A stretch of 64,000 nt of DNA from Sphingomonas sp. IW22 (GCF_041321155.1 NZ_JBGGWB010000001.1:806001-870000), one strand, 5' to 3'; positions 9,148 through 19,096 are shown, counted from the stretch's first letter. Notes: generated from the letters alone by a model not told the origin. Numbers and translations are program-made.

Positions 9148-9753
9148 ATGACGACCGTGACCAAGACGAAGCGCGATTCCGACGGCAAGCTCAAGAAAGC
9201 CAATGGCGAACACGGCAATCTGGGTGTGATCGCGGGCGCGGCCACTGCAGGTGCCGCGATCGGCATGCTGGCAATGCTGGGCCGCAAGGCCGCGGTTCAG
9301 GCGCCCAGTGCCTTTGCCGGCGACTGGGCCGAGGCGCTGGCCGCCGAGCACAAGGCGGTGCTCAAGATCTTCGACGCGCTGGAAGCGACCGAAACGCGCA
9401 ACACCACCAAACGCGCAATCCTCCTCGCCCAGCTGAAGCACGCGCTGGCCAAGCACGATGTCGAGGAAGGCAATGTCATCTATCCGGCCCTGCGCGAAGC
9501 AGGCCGCAAGGATGAAGCCGACAAGCTCACCAAGGAGCATGGCTATATCAAGCAGTATCTTTACGAGCTTGAGAACATGCCCAAGGACAGCGCAGCCTTT
9601 GCCGGCAAGATCCGCAAGTTCCGCGCCGATATCGAAGAACATATGACCGAGGAAGAGACGACGCTCTTCCCGGCACTGCGCGCGCAACTGTCGGAGGAAA
9701 AGAACAAGGCGCTGACTGCGACCATGAACAAGGAAGGCTTCAAGGTCGCCTGA
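9148..9753 (+). CDS. Hemerythrin HHE domain protein
   Basis: A 201-residue protein with an N-terminal hydrophobic stretch at about residues 27-46 and then a four-helix hemerythrin HHE region. Candidate di-iron ligands are the histidines of EHKAVLKIFDAL, KHDVEEGNVIYP, EHGYIKQYLYEL and EEHMTEEETTLFP, spaced as in the family. Such proteins bind O2, NO or iron, or sense redox state; which applies here cannot be told. A GGAGG ribosome site precedes the ATG. It stands alone and is convergent with the FadL-type gene. Confidence 0.85.
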   Translation: MTTVTKTKRDSDGKLKKANGEHGNLGVIAGAATAGAAIGMLAMLGRKAAVQAPSAFAGDWAEALAAEHKAVLKIFDALEATETRNTTKRAILLAQLKHALAKHDVEEGNVIYPALREAGRKDEADKLTKEHGYIKQYLYELENMPKDSAAFAGKIRKFRADIEEHMTEEETTLFPALRAQLSEEKNKALTATMNKEGFKVA

Positions 9754-9762
9754 CCGGATGCA

Positions 9763-9790
9763 GGAGGGCGCGGCGCTTGCCGCCCCCTCC
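9763..9790. terminator. Bidirectional stem-loop between hemerythrin and FadL-type genes
   Basis: GGAGGG-c-GCGGC, loop gctt, GCCGC-c-CCCTCC fills the convergent gap. There is no U-run on either strand, so it is a hairpin barrier and not a textbook terminator. Confidence 0.4.
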
Positions 9791-9801
9791 CCGTCGCCTG
9801 T

Positions 9802-11103
9802 TTACAGGCGCAGCGTCAGCGATGTGCCGATGACATCGGCATTGCCGCTATTCGTCGACAATGTCCGCGCGGTCCGCGAAGCCGCCGTACCCGCGAACAG
9901 TACGTCCGAACGGTCGAGTTCCTCTTCGCTCACGAAAACATGGGCATAGCTGACGTTAAGGTCGATGCGGTCGTTCATTCGCCACGTCGCGCCTGCAGTC
10001 ACCCAGGTCCGGTCGCCATCGGGCACGCGCGTGGTGCGGAATTCGTCCTGCGTCGGCGTGGTATCGTAAAGCCCGCCCGCGCGTAGCGTCAGCCGTTCGG
10101 TCGCATCGAACTCGACCGCGCCGTGGCCCGACCAGCTATCCTTGTAATTCTGTTCGCTGACCACTGTCGGGCGACCCAGCGGCTCGACATTGATTGCGTC
10201 GAACCGCGACCAGTTGAACCATTGCCCGGTTGCCATCAGCCGCACCCGGTCGCCGACGCCGTACATCGCGCTGACCGTCACGCTTTCGGGAATCTCCAGC
10301 GGCGCGGTCGCAAAGCTGTTGGTGTTGCCGCCCGCCAGCGGACCGACCAGCCCCGATACCTGATATTTTCCGTCCAGCCGGTGCACCACCTTTGACCGGT
10401 AATGCGCGCCCAGCCGCGCCTTGCCCAGGCTGAACAGCACGCCCGCATTCCAGCCGACCGACAGGTCGTCGCCAGAGATGTTCAGTTCCCCATCCCCCGC
10501 GCCCGGCACCAGATTGGGCAGCGCGTTACGCAGCTTCACGTCGATCTGCTGGATGTCGATGCCGCCGCCGACCGAGATATTGTCGTTGATCGCAAAGCCG
10601 ACACTCGGCTGAATGTTGACGGTCTTCACCTCCGACTTGATCGAATCGTAGCGGCCGAAAAATTCCGGCTCATATTCGACCTTCAGGCCAAAGGGCGCGC
10701 TGATACCCAGACCGAACCACAGGCGGTCGCTGGCACGGAACGCCGCATAGCCGGTCGGCACGATCACCGGCTGGTCGAACGGGTTGCCGCCGTCGCTGCC
10801 TGTTACCGGCAGGGTCGCGGGCGCGCCGGGTACGGAAAGGGTCGATCCGTTATTCTGCTGGCGGCTGTCGACGAACAGCAAATGGCTGTTCAGCGAAACC
10901 TGGCTGCGCTCCAGCTTGGTCATGCCCGCTGGATTGTAGAAGATGATCGAGGCGTCGTCCGCCGCCGCCGCACCGCCGGCAAAGGCGCGACCGGTTTCCT
11001 TGGCCGACTGCTCCTTGAGCGAAAAACCGCTGGCCTGCGCGGCCCCTGTCCATGCCAGCACGCCCGCCGACACCGCGGCCAATCCCAACGCCCTACGCAA
11101 CAT
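9802..11103 (-). CDS. FadL/TodX-family outer membrane transport protein
   Basis: A 433-residue outer membrane beta-barrel of the FadL family, which takes up long-chain fatty acids or other hydrophobic compounds. It has a signal peptide (about residues 1-24, ending GAAQASG). The mature N terminus, [19 protein letters not shown], and the hatch segment [12 protein letters not shown] are family hallmarks. The protein ends in an aromatic-poor LTLRL beta strand. I chose the ATG at 11103 because GGAAAGG sits 9 nt upstream; the ATG at 11112 directly abuts that site. It is divergent from purC across 256 bp. The substrate cannot be told from sequence. Confidence 0.9.
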   Translation of the reverse strand: MLRRALGLAAVSAGVLAWTGAAQASGFSLKEQSAKETGRAFAGGAAAADDASIIFYNPAGMTKLERSQVSLNSHLLFVDSRQQNNGSTLSVPGAPATLPVTGSDGGNPFDQPVIVPTGYAAFRASDRLWFGLGISAPFGLKVEYEPEFFGRYDSIKSEVKTVNIQPSVGFAINDNISVGGGIDIQQIDVKLRNALPNLVPGAGDGELNISGDDLSVGWNAGVLFSLGKARLGAHYRSKVVHRLDGKYQVSGLVGPLAGGNTNSFATAPLEIPESVTVSAMYGVGDRVRLMATGQWFNWSRFDAINVEPLGRPTVVSEQNYKDSWSGHGAVEFDATERLTLRAGGLYDTTPTQDEFRTTRVPDGDRTWVTAGATWRMNDRIDLNVSYAHVFVSEEELDRSDVLFAGTAASRTARTLSTNSGNADVIGTSLTLRL

Positions 11104-11359
11104 AACCCGCATCCTTTCCAACGAACCTTGTTTTGGTGGGGGAGCGCCCGTGGCGCCACCGGGTTCCGATTGGCAACCGAATGCGGCGCCGCTGTGGCCG
11201 ATCGGCCACGCAACAGCGCGGCGAACGGTTGCGAAACGATCGGCGGGGCGAATGGCAAGTGCGATTGCACGCCCGCCCCCCATCCGGTATAGGCGCCCAC
11301 TCACCTGCCCCGGCGCGCGGCTTCGCGCTGCCGGGGCCGATCGTTTCAGGGACATGCGC

Positions 11360-12139
11360 ATGGCTCGCCGCCGCCAGATCTATGAGGGCAAGGCCAAGAT
11401 CCTCTACGAAGGCCCCGAACCCGGCACGCTGATCCAGTATTTCAAGGATGATGCGACCGCGTTCAACGCCCAGAAAAAGGGCACGATCAACGGCAAGGGC
11501 GTGCTGAACAACCGGATTTCCGAGCACATCTTTACGATGCTCGGCAATATCGGGGTGCCGACGCACTTCCTGCGCCGCTTGAATATGCGCGAACAATTGA
11601 TCCGGCAGGTCGAAATCGTGCCGATCGAAGTGGTCGTTCGCAACATTGCCGCCGGTTCGATGTCAAAGCGGCTTGGGATCGAGGAAGGCACACAGCTTCC
11701 GCGCACTGTCGTCGAATATTATCTCAAGGACGATGCGCTGGGCGACCCGCTCATCACCGACGAACATATTCTGTGCTTTGGTTGGGCAAGTCAGGAAGAG
11801 CTGCACGACATCGCCGATCTGGCGATCCGTGTGAACGACTTTCTGTCAGGGCTGTTTGCCGGGATCGGCATCCGGCTGGTCGATTTCAAACTCGAATTCG
11901 GCCGTATCTGGGACAATGATTATGCCCGGATCATCCTTGCCGACGAAATCAGCCCCGACAATTGCCGGCTGTGGGACGCCACCACGGGCGAGAAGCTCGA
12001 CAAGGACCGTTTCCGCCGCGATCTGGGCGGTGAGGTCGAAGCATATCAGGAAGTGGCGCGGCGCTTGGGCCTGCTGCCTGAGGGGGCCGATTCGGCGGTC
12101 CTGGACCTCGAATCGCATCGCAAGCGTCGCGGCAAGTAA
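11360..12139 (+). CDS. purC: SAICAR synthetase (PurC)
   Basis: Phosphoribosylaminoimidazole-succinocarboxamide synthase joins CAIR and aspartate with ATP in purine synthesis. The 259-residue protein has [16 protein letters not shown] at the start, the substrate loop [17 protein letters not shown], the signature [17 protein letters not shown] and [10 protein letters not shown] near residue 175, all typical. The ATG at 11360 lies 8 nt after a CAGGGA site; an ATG two codons earlier is possible. It is alone in its transcript and ends at a strong terminator. Confidence 0.96.
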   Translation: MARRRQIYEGKAKILYEGPEPGTLIQYFKDDATAFNAQKKGTINGKGVLNNRISEHIFTMLGNIGVPTHFLRRLNMREQLIRQVEIVPIEVVVRNIAAGSMSKRLGIEEGTQLPRTVVEYYLKDDALGDPLITDEHILCFGWASQEELHDIADLAIRVNDFLSGLFAGIGIRLVDFKLEFGRIWDNDYARIILADEISPDNCRLWDATTGEKLDKDRFRRDLGGEVEAYQEVARRLGLLPEGADSAVLDLESHRKRRGK

Positions 12140-12163
12140 GACTTCGGTCTTCGCTACGAAAAG

Positions 12164-12192
12164 AAAGGGGAGCCGATGCGGCTCCCCTTTTT
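12164..12192. terminator. Bidirectional intrinsic terminator (purC / DUF4168 gene)
   Basis: A 12-bp perfect stem (AAAGGGGAGCCG with CGGCTCCCCTTT) around an ATG triloop, with a T-run on the plus strand and an A-run on the other side. It serves both convergent genes. Confidence 0.9.
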
Positions 12193-12194
12193 CG

Positions 12195-12638
12195 TTACTG
12201 CTGGGGCGCGGCGCCGCCGGCGGGCGCGGCAGGCGGCATCGCTGCCGCGATCTTGGCCTGAAGCGCGGTGTCGGTGCTCATCGCCGTGGCAATCGAATTG
12301 AACCGCTCCGGCGTCAGTCCGGCAGACGTGACGGCGGCCGCCATCTGGGTTTGCTTCTCTGCGCCCGGCGTGGCGGTATCCTTGTTGATCCGATCGACCT
12401 CTGCCAGCGCGGACGCGAACTGGGTCACTTCCGCATCGCTGACCGGCCCGGCGGCAGCGGCGGGCGGGGCGGCCTGTGTCGTGGAGCCAGCTGGCGCGCC
12501 TTGGGTCGACGGGGCGCTCTGGGCCGACGGGGCGCCTTGAGTCGACAGGTCGGTCTGGGTCGGTGTCGTCTGCGCCAGCGCCGGCGCGGCAAACAAAGTC
12601 GCGGCCATGGCGGCCGTGGCAAGATTGAGCGAACGCAT
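12195..12638 (-). CDS. DUF4168 domain-containing exported protein
   Basis: A 147-residue secreted protein with a signal peptide ending PALAQ at about residue 23. A low-complexity Gln/Ala/Pro/Ser linker follows (about 24-67), carrying near-repeats of QGAPSAQSAPSTQGAPAG. A helical DUF4168 domain comes next: FASALAEVDRINKD and AGLTPERFNSIATAMS. The tail is Ala/Pro/Gly rich. DUF4168 proteins are periplasmic or surface proteins of unknown role. The minus-strand ATG at 12638 with GGAGACAAATC upstream gives the signal peptide; the longer open frame upstream of it has no support. Confidence 0.8.
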   Translation of the reverse strand: MRSLNLATAAMAATLFAAPALAQTTPTQTDLSTQGAPSAQSAPSTQGAPAGSTTQAAPPAAAAGPVSDAEVTQFASALAEVDRINKDTATPGAEKQTQMAAAVTSAGLTPERFNSIATAMSTDTALQAKIAAAMPPAAPAGGAAPQQ

Positions 12639-12794
12639 GATTTGTCTCCGATTGCGTCTGAATTGCCGGACGAACATCGGGCTTTGCGAACGCCGTGCAA
12701 CAAGCGGGATGACACACGGTGCCATTTGCGGGGTCTGTTGAGCCGGAAATGGAAAAGGCCCGCCACGGCAAATGCCGGACGGGCCTGATCGAAT

Positions 12795-12869
12795 TGGTGG
12801 GCGCGACAGGGATTGAACCTGTGACCCCACCCGTGTGAAGGGTGTGCTCTACCGCTGAGCTACGCGCCC
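12795..12869 (-). tRNA. tRNA-Val(CAC)
   Basis: A complete cloverleaf on the minus strand: acceptor GGGCGCG/CGCGCCC, D-arm GCTCAGCGGTAGAGC, anticodon arm CACCC-TTCACAC-GGGTG with anticodon CAC, T-loop GGTTCAATCC and an encoded CCA. It reads GUG valine codons. Confidence 0.96.
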
Positions 12870-12990
12870 GATGCCGGGATCGTGAAACGATCTTGGCGAA
12901 ATCGGAGCCGGGCGTTTAGGCGTCCATCGAGCGCCTGTCCAGCCCGTTTTTGACCCGGAGCGCATGTCGATGCGCGCCCGGTTCATCGGT

Positions 12991-13263
12991 TCAGTTGACC
13001 GAATCCTTCAGGACCTTGCCGGCCTTGAACTTCGGCTGCGACGACGCCTTGATCGTCATCGGCTCGCCGGTGCGCGGGTTGCGGCCCGTCGACGCCTTGC
13101 GCTTGCTGACCGAGAAGGTGCCAAATCCGACGAGACGAACCTCATCACCCTTCTTCAGGGCTTCCGAAATCGAATCGAACACTGCCTCAACGGCCTTGCT
13201 GGCATCACCCTTCCCAAGGCCGGACAAGTCGGCGACCTGCGCGATCAGCTCTTGCTTGTTCAT
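12991..13263 (-). CDS. hup: HU family nucleoid protein
   Basis: A 90-residue HU protein that bends and compacts DNA as a dimer. It starts MNKQELIAQVADLSGLGKGD and has the DNA-binding arm signature GFGTFSVSKRKASTGRNPRTGE at about residues 46-67, including the Pro that intercalates DNA. The C terminus FKAGKVLKDSVN is typical. The region around it (Lon, ClpX/ClpP, trigger factor) is a known alphaproteobacterial neighbourhood. It has its own roughly 200-bp upstream region on the lon side. HU and IHF are similar, but the sequence matches HU best. Confidence 0.95.
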   Translation of the reverse strand: MNKQELIAQVADLSGLGKGDASKAVEAVFDSISEALKKGDEVRLVGFGTFSVSKRKASTGRNPRTGEPMTIKASSQPKFKAGKVLKDSVN

Positions 13264-13471
13264 TGCCCAAAAAACCCCTGTTTGCTGTTTCTGGAAAAAT
13301 CGGAATCGGCCGCATCGAATGCAGCTGAACGGTCAGTAGGCCTATCGGGCGTCGGCCTGTCAAAGAAAAAGCGGCGATTATGCGTCAAAACGCCCCAGTT
13401 CGCGGAGCTTGCGTGCCGCCGCTGGCGGGAGGGGCATCACCGAAAGGCGCCCCGTCCCACCATGACGCAGA

Positions 13472-15868
13472 TCAGTGCCGGACCGGGTCCGCTGCGGGCG
13501 GCACGCCGACCGGCGGTTGCGCCGCGAGTTCGTCCGAGTCGCTCCAGTCGATCGCTTCCAGCGGTTCGGTCAGCGCAAGGCGCAGAACCTCGTCCATATG
13601 GGCGACGGGTACGATCTTCAGCCCTTCCTTGATGACGGTCGGAATCTCGGCAAGGTCCTTCTCATTCTCGGTCGGGATCAGCACCGTCGTGATGCCGCCG
13701 CGAAGCGCTGCGAGCAGCTTTTCCTTCAGGCCACCGATCGGCAGCACCCGGCCGCGCAGCGTCACCTCGCCCGTCATGGCGATGTCCTTGCGGACCGGCA
13801 CGCCGGTCAGCGTCGACACGATCGAGGTGACCAGCCCGATACCCGCGGACGGCCCGTCCTTGGGCACCGCGCCTTCGGGCAGGTGGACGTGCACGTCCTT
13901 GCGCGCAAACAGGCTGGGCTTGATGCCAAAGGTCGGCGCGCGTGCCTTGATGAAGCTCATCGCCGCCTCGACGCTTTCCTTCATCACGTCGCCCAGCTTG
14001 CCGGTCGTCTTGATCGCGCCCTTGCCGGGCACGGTGACGCTTTCGATGGTCAGCAATTCGCCGCCCACTTCGGTCCAGGCCAGCCCGGTAACGGCGCCGA
14101 TCTGATGCTCTTCCTCACCGATGCCGAAGCGATATTTCCGCACCCCTGCGAATTCATGCAGGTTTTCGGGCGTGACGGTGACGCTGACCGCCTTGCCTTC
14201 AAGGATGCGGCGCAGCCCCTTGCGCGCCAGCTTGGCGATTTCGCGCTCAAGCGTGCGGACACCGGCCTCACGGGTGTAATAGCGGATCAGGTCGCGCAGA
14301 CCCGCCTGGGTCAGCTCGAACTCGCCTTCCTTCAGGCCGTGGGCGTCGATCTGCTTGGCGATCAGGTGCCGTTCGGCGATCTCGACCTTCTCATCCTCGG
14401 TATAGCCTTCCAGCCGGATGATCTCCATGCGGTCGAGCAGCGGCTGCGGCAGGTTCAGCGTATTCGCGGTGCAGACGAACATCACGTCCGACAGATCGAT
14501 GTCGATCTCCAGATAATGGTCGTTGAACTTCGAATTCTGTTCCGGGTCCAGCACTTCGAGCAGGGCAGAGGCCGGGTCGCCGCGGAAATCCTGACCCAGC
14601 TTGTCGATCTCATCCAGCAGGAACAGCGGGTTGCTGGCGCCAGCCTTGCGAAGATTGGTGACGATCTTGCCCGGCAGCGAACCGATATAGGTACGGCGAT
14701 GGCCGCGAATCTCGGCTTCGTCGCGCACGCCGCCCAGCGACTGGCGAATGAACTCGCGTCCCGTCGCCTTGGCGATCGACTTGCCCAGGCTGGTCTTGCC
14801 CACGCCCGGCGGGCCGACGAGGCACAGGATCGGCCCCTTCAGCTTGTTGGTGCGCGCCTGCACCGCCAGATATTCGACGATCCGGTCCTTGACCTTTTCC
14901 AGCGCATAATGGTCGCCGTCGAGGATGTTCTCGGCCTCGACCAGATCCTTTTTCAGCTTGGACTTCTTGCCCCACGGCAGGCCCAGCAGCACGTCGAGGT
15001 AATTGCGAACCACCGTCGCCTCGGCGGACATCGGCGCCATGGTCTTCAGCTTCTTCAGCTCGCTGGTCGCCTTGGTGCGCGCTTCCTTCGACAGCTTCAG
15101 CGTGGCGATCTTCTGGGTCAGTTCGGCGATCTCGTCGCCCTCACCCTCTTCGCCCTCATTACCCAGCTCGCGCTGGATCGCCTTCAGCTGTTCGTTCAGA
15201 TAATATTCGCGCTGCGTCTTCTCCATCTGGCGCTTGACGCGGCTGCGGATCTTCTTCTCGACCTGAAGCACGCCGAGTTCGCCCTCCATGAAGGCGAAGA
15301 CCATCTCCAACCGCTTGCGCGGATCGGTTTCGACCAGCAGCGACTGCTTGTCGGCGACCTTGACGGCGATGTTGCCGGCAACCGCGTCGGCCAGACGACC
15401 CGCATCCTCCAGCTCGCCCAGCTGGACGGCGGTTTCGGCGGGCAGCTTGCGGTTGAGCTTGGCGTAATTCTCGAACTGGTCAATGACCGAGCGCATCAGC
15501 GCCTGGACCTCGGTCCCTTCGGCTTCGGCCTCCTCGATCGGTTCGACCGTGGCGGCAACATAGCCTTCCTGCGCCTCGAGCAAGTCGAGCCGCGCGCGAT
15601 CGCGACCACCGACCAGCACGCGCACGGTGCCGTCGGGCAGCTTCAGCAGCTGAAGGACCTCTGCCGTGACACCGGTGTCATACAGGTCATCGCGAGAAGG
15701 GTCGTCGTTCGACGGATCGAGCTGTGCGACAAGGAAAATCATCTTGTCAGCCGCCATCGCAGCCTCGAGCGCGGCCACCGACTTGTCGCGACCGACGAAC
15801 AGCGGCACGATCATATGCGGGAACACGACGATGTCGCGAAGCGGCAGAACGGGATAACTGGACTTCAT
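13472..15868 (-). CDS. lon: ATP-dependent protease Lon
   Basis: Cytosolic AAA+ serine protease that degrades misfolded and regulatory proteins (in alphaproteobacteria these include CcrM and DnaA). The 798-residue protein has an N-terminal LON domain ([20 protein letters not shown]), Walker [16 protein letters not shown] near residue 355, and LDEIDKLG as Walker B. The catalytic dyad is Ser674 ([10 protein letters not shown]) and Lys717 (IGGLKEK). The ATG at 15868 has GGAGAA 4 nt upstream; longer frames lack the family N terminus. The start codon overlaps the plus-strand ATG of the M1 peptidase frame. A sigma-32-like promoter lies upstream. Confidence 0.97.
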   Translation of the reverse strand: MKSSYPVLPLRDIVVFPHMIVPLFVGRDKSVAALEAAMAADKMIFLVAQLDPSNDDPSRDDLYDTGVTAEVLQLLKLPDGTVRVLVGGRDRARLDLLEAQEGYVAATVEPIEEAEAEGTEVQALMRSVIDQFENYAKLNRKLPAETAVQLGELEDAGRLADAVAGNIAVKVADKQSLLVETDPRKRLEMVFAFMEGELGVLQVEKKIRSRVKRQMEKTQREYYLNEQLKAIQRELGNEGEEGEGDEIAELTQKIATLKLSKEARTKATSELKKLKTMAPMSAEATVVRNYLDVLLGLPWGKKSKLKKDLVEAENILDGDHYALEKVKDRIVEYLAVQARTNKLKGPILCLVGPPGVGKTSLGKSIAKATGREFIRQSLGGVRDEAEIRGHRRTYIGSLPGKIVTNLRKAGASNPLFLLDEIDKLGQDFRGDPASALLEVLDPEQNSKFNDHYLEIDIDLSDVMFVCTANTLNLPQPLLDRMEIIRLEGYTEDEKVEIAERHLIAKQIDAHGLKEGEFELTQAGLRDLIRYYTREAGVRTLEREIAKLARKGLRRILEGKAVSVTVTPENLHEFAGVRKYRFGIGEEEHQIGAVTGLAWTEVGGELLTIESVTVPGKGAIKTTGKLGDVMKESVEAAMSFIKARAPTFGIKPSLFARKDVHVHLPEGAVPKDGPSAGIGLVTSIVSTLTGVPVRKDIAMTGEVTLRGRVLPIGGLKEKLLAALRGGITTVLIPTENEKDLAEIPTVIKEGLKIVPVAHMDEVLRLALTEPLEAIDWSDSDELAAQPPVGVPPAADPVRH

Positions 15869-17624
15869 GAATTCTCCGACGGCGCCCGATTGGGGCACCC
15901 TTTGCACCCTATATGGGGAGCGCGCGCAAGGCATCAATCGGGGTGTAGCCGCACTGTTTGCCGCTTTGGCGCTGGTGGGTGCGGCGCCCGATCCGGGGAT
16001 GCCGCCGCTCACTGACCAGACCGCGCGCTCCGGCGGGCCGATCGCGCCGGAACAGGCCGCGCTGACATTCGACCATGCGGACCTGTCGTGGGAAGTGTTT
16101 CCCGATCGTCAGGCGATCAGCGGCACCGCTACCCTGACCTTCACCACCAGCGCGCCGTTGCGGCAACTGGTCCTCGATCTCGACCGCAATCTGCCGGTCA
16201 GCGCGATTGAGATCGGCGGGCGCGCGCTGCCCAGTGGCGCCTGGCGCAATCCGGAAGGGCGAATGACGATCGACCTGCCCGCACCCGTTGCAGCCGGCGG
16301 GCGCATCGTCGCGCGCATCACCTATGGCGGTGTGCCCCATGTCGCCGTGCGCGCGCCATGGGATGGCGGCTTTGTCTGGTCGCAGGCGCCGACCGGGGAA
16401 CCATGGATCGCAACCGCCGTGCAGGGAGAGGGTTGCGACCTGTTCTGGCCGTGCATCGACGCCCCCCGTTTTGAGCCAGGCCGGGCCGACCTGCACATCA
16501 CCGTCCCGCGCGGGCTGAAGGCGCCGTCGAACGGGCGGCTGATCGGCGTCGATACGCTGCCCGACGGGCGCACGCGCTGGAACTGGCAGGCGCGACAGCC
16601 CAATACCTATGCCATCGCGCTGAACATCGGCCCCTATGAAGAACTGACCGCGACCCATCGCAGCCGGTTCGGCAATGCGATCCCGCTGCATTTCTGGCAT
16701 TTGCGCGGCAATGGCGACAAGGCGCGCGCGCTGTTCGCCGAATTCGGCCCGATGGTCGACTTTTTTGAGCGTGCGGTCGGCCCCTACCCCTTTGCCGACG
16801 AAAAGCTCGGCGTGGTCGAGACGCCGCATCTGGGCATGGAGCACCAGACGATCAATGCTTACGGCAATGGCTATAAAAAGGCGCCGGAGGGGTTCGACTG
16901 GCTGCTGCATCACGAACTGGCGCATGAATGGTTCGCGAACCAGATGACCGTCGCCGACTGGGACGATTTCTGGCTCCACGAAGGCTATGCCGAATATATG
17001 CAGCCGCTCTACGGCCTGCGCCGCGACGGCTATGCCCGCTATATCGCCATGCTGATGAAGGATCGGGAGCGTATCGCGAATCGCCACCCCATCGTCTCAG
17101 GCAGCCCGCGTGACGAAGGCGCGGTGTACGAGGATGCAAACGGCCCCGGCGGCGACATCTATTTTAAGGGCGCGTGGATGCTCCACACGCTGCGCTGGCT
17201 GATCGGCGACGCGGCGTTTGAAACGGTGACGCGGCGCGTCGTCTATGGCCGCCCCGATCCGCGCCCCGGCAACTTCGCCCCGCGCTTCACCACGACCGAT
17301 GAATATCGCCGTATCCTGAACGACGTCACTGGCACTGACATGAACTGGTTCCTCGACACCTATCTCCGCCAAGCCGCCCTACCCGAACTGATCGAGCGGC
17401 GGGATGGCGACCAGCTGGCCTTGGAGTGGCGGGCGGCCCACGGCCGTCCTTTCCCACTGCCTGTCGAAGTGCAGATTGGCGACGACATCCGCCGGGTGCC
17501 AATGACCGGCGGGCGAGCGACGCTGACGGTGCCCGCCGGGGTCCCGGTGCTGATCGACCCGATGATGCGCGTACTGCGCCGCCTGCCCGCCGATCGTCAG
17601 GGAACGACCGTCACGAACAGATAA
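15867..17624 (+). CDS. M1 family zinc metallopeptidase (aminopeptidase)
   Basis: A zinc aminopeptidase of the gluzincin M1 family, 585 residues as drawn. The catalytic centre is HHELAHEWFANQ (HExxH) with the third ligand Glu in WLHEGYAEYM 18 residues on. GMEHQTINAYG is the GAMEN-like exopeptidase motif. A hydrophobic segment at residues 26-39, before GAAPDP, suggests a signal peptide, so it probably acts in the periplasm. The start is uncertain: the ATG at 15867 overlaps the divergent lon ATG, and no other ATG or GTG precedes the hydrophobic segment. The C-terminal beta domain continues to residue 585. Confidence 0.85.
   Translation: MNSPTAPDWGTLCTLYGERAQGINRGVAALFAALALVGAAPDPGMPPLTDQTARSGGPIAPEQAALTFDHADLSWEVFPDRQAISGTATLTFTTSAPLRQLVLDLDRNLPVSAIEIGGRALPSGAWRNPEGRMTIDLPAPVAAGGRIVARITYGGVPHVAVRAPWDGGFVWSQAPTGEPWIATAVQGEGCDLFWPCIDAPRFEPGRADLHITVPRGLKAPSNGRLIGVDTLPDGRTRWNWQARQPNTYAIALNIGPYEELTATHRSRFGNAIPLHFWHLRGNGDKARALFAEFGPMVDFFERAVGPYPFADEKLGVVETPHLGMEHQTINAYGNGYKKAPEGFDWLLHHELAHEWFANQMTVADWDDFWLHEGYAEYMQPLYGLRRDGYARYIAMLMKDRERIANRHPIVSGSPRDEGAVYEDANGPGGDIYFKGAWMLHTLRWLIGDAAFETVTRRVVYGRPDPRPGNFAPRFTTTDEYRRILNDVTGTDMNWFLDTYLRQAALPELIERRDGDQLALEWRAAHGRPFPLPVEVQIGDDIRRVPMTGGRATLTVPAGVPVLIDPMMRVLRRLPADRQGTTVTNR
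15911..15938 (-). promoter_or_regulatory. Possible heat-shock (sigma-32-like) promoter of lon
   Basis: On the minus strand ATTGATG is followed after 13 nt by CCCCATAT, resembling the sigma-32 consensus CTTGAAA-N11-16-CCCCATNT. The -10 element is a full match; the -35 is partial. It ends 42 nt before the lon start and lies inside the N-terminal codons of the divergent M1 peptidase frame. Inferred by eye. Confidence 0.4.
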
Positions 17625-18739
17625 GTCGCGAAGATCAGCAGGTGGACCATGCCTTGCAGGACGGTGGTCCGACCCGTGCCGAGCGAGAGGACGGACACGA
17701 TCAGCGACAGGCCCAGCAGCGTCATCGATTTGGGACCGATGCCCAACGCGATCGGCAGATCCAGGACCAGAGAAGCGATCGCGACGGTCGGGATGGTGAG
17801 ACCAATTGTCGCCAGCGCGGATCCGAGCGCGAGGTTCAGGCTGGTCTGCAACCGATTGCGACGTGCCGCACGCACCGCCGCCAGACTTTCGGGAGCAAGC
17901 ACCAACGCAGCAATGGCCACGCCGACCAGCGCCAGCGGCAGACCGGCGGACAGGACCGCCCGCTCAAGCGTCGGCGCCAGTTGCTTGGCGAGCAGTACCA
18001 CCGACACCAGAGCCGCAACCAGCACTGCAAAGGCCAGCCATGCCTGGGCCACCGTCGGGGGTTCGGCATGCGTATCTTCATCGACCCCGTCGATGTCGGC
18101 CGGCAGAAAATAGTCCCGGTGCCGCACCGTCTGGATCAGCACGAAGGTTGCGTACAGCGTGAGGGACACGACCGCGGTAAATATCAACTGCGACGCGGTG
18201 AAAAACGGGCCAGGCGCCGAGAGCGTGTAATTCGGCAGGATCAGGCTTAACACCGCCATCGCCGCCAGTACGCACAGTGCTGCGCTCACCCCCTTCAGCG
18301 CAAAAACCTGTTCATGGTGGCGCACGCCGCCGAGCAGCAGACAGATGCCGACAATGCCGTTCAGAATGATCATGATCGCGGCGAAAACGGTGTCGCGTGC
18401 CAGTGTGGCCGCGTCGCCGCCGCCGGACGTCATCAACGACACGATCAACGAAACCTCGATCACCGTCACCGCAACCGCCAGAACCAGCGTGCCGAACGGT
18501 TCGCCCACCCGGTGAGCGACGACTTCAGCGTGGTGAACAGCGGCCAGTACCGCGCCCATCAGGATGACGGCCGCCAACGCGACGCCGACCCCGCCCAGCT
18601 TACCCAGCGAAATGATGATCGCCAGCACCCCCAGTACGGGAAGCGCAAGCGACCAGAGCGGCAGAATATTCTTGTCGAGCAGCTTTCGCGCAACTGCCGG
18701 GGCGGCGGTTGGTTGTCCTTCGGCGCGGGTGCCGGTCAT
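17597..18739 (-). CDS. Calcium:proton antiporter, ChaA-like
   Basis: A 380-residue inner membrane exchanger of the CaCA superfamily, expected to export Ca2+ (or Na+/K+) in exchange for protons. It has about 10-11 membrane spans in two repeats. The acidic repeat motif is in the first half at AHRVGEPFGTLVLAVAVTVIEVSLIVSLM (around residues 75-103), and the second half has VLAPESLAAVRAARRNRLQTSLNLALGSALATIGLTIP. I describe these as two alpha-repeat regions. AAGGAGATCAA directly precedes the ATG at 18739. The gene is convergent with the M1 peptidase and overlaps its 3' end by 28 bp. Confidence 0.88.
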   Translation of the reverse strand: MTGTRAEGQPTAAPAVARKLLDKNILPLWSLALPVLGVLAIIISLGKLGGVGVALAAVILMGAVLAAVHHAEVVAHRVGEPFGTLVLAVAVTVIEVSLIVSLMTSGGGDAATLARDTVFAAIMIILNGIVGICLLLGGVRHHEQVFALKGVSAALCVLAAMAVLSLILPNYTLSAPGPFFTASQLIFTAVVSLTLYATFVLIQTVRHRDYFLPADIDGVDEDTHAEPPTVAQAWLAFAVLVAALVSVVLLAKQLAPTLERAVLSAGLPLALVGVAIAALVLAPESLAAVRAARRNRLQTSLNLALGSALATIGLTIPTVAIASLVLDLPIALGIGPKSMTLLGLSLIVSVLSLGTGRTTVLQGMVHLLIFATYLFVTVVP

Positions 18740-18817
18740 TTGATCTCCTTTTGCGAACCCTTCAACGAATGCGCCGGTCGCGCGTTTTGTTGCGTAACAA
18801 ATGTTGAAAGGACGATC

Positions 18818-19096
18818 ATGGCAAACTGGCGCGGACGGACAGCAGAAATGGCTGCAACCTTCATGATCGGCGACGGCTTGCTCGGTGTTCTCCAGCCACA
18901 GCGCCACGTTGAGTTGTGGGAGAAGGATGCGATGGGAGCTGAACGGATGGTGGCGCCGTTTCGCGGCCGTCCGGGTCGGCGGCGCCTTTATGGCTTCATC
19001 CAGATCGCCGCCGGGCTGGCGCTGGCCGCCCGGCAGCGCAAGCACGATCAGCCGGCGACCGAGCGCCCCACCAGATCGCGCTCGACCAGCACCTGA
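18818..19096 (+). CDS. Small hypothetical protein
   Basis: A 92-residue protein I do not recognise. GAAAGGAC lies 7 nt before the ATG. The central part (GDGLLGVLQPQRHVELWE, about residues 19-36) is followed by RPGRRRLYGFIQIAAGLALAAR, a weakly hydrophobic helix that may touch the membrane. The last 16 or so codons overlap the convergent diguanylate cyclase gene. The frame is supported by the ribosome site and by protein-like composition over its first 75 residues; the Arg/Thr/Ser tail may just be read-on. Divergent from the antiporter. Confidence 0.5.
   Translation: MANWRGRTAEMAATFMIGDGLLGVLQPQRHVELWEKDAMGAERMVAPFRGRPGRRRLYGFIQIAAGLALAARQRKHDQPATERPTRSRSTST

Noticed and set aside
13475..16015. 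846-codon plus-strand frame exactly opposite lon
   Set aside because: Lon is complete with Walker and Ser/Lys dyad motifs; the antisense frame has no recognisable domains and a skewed Arg/Gln/Leu/Asp composition.
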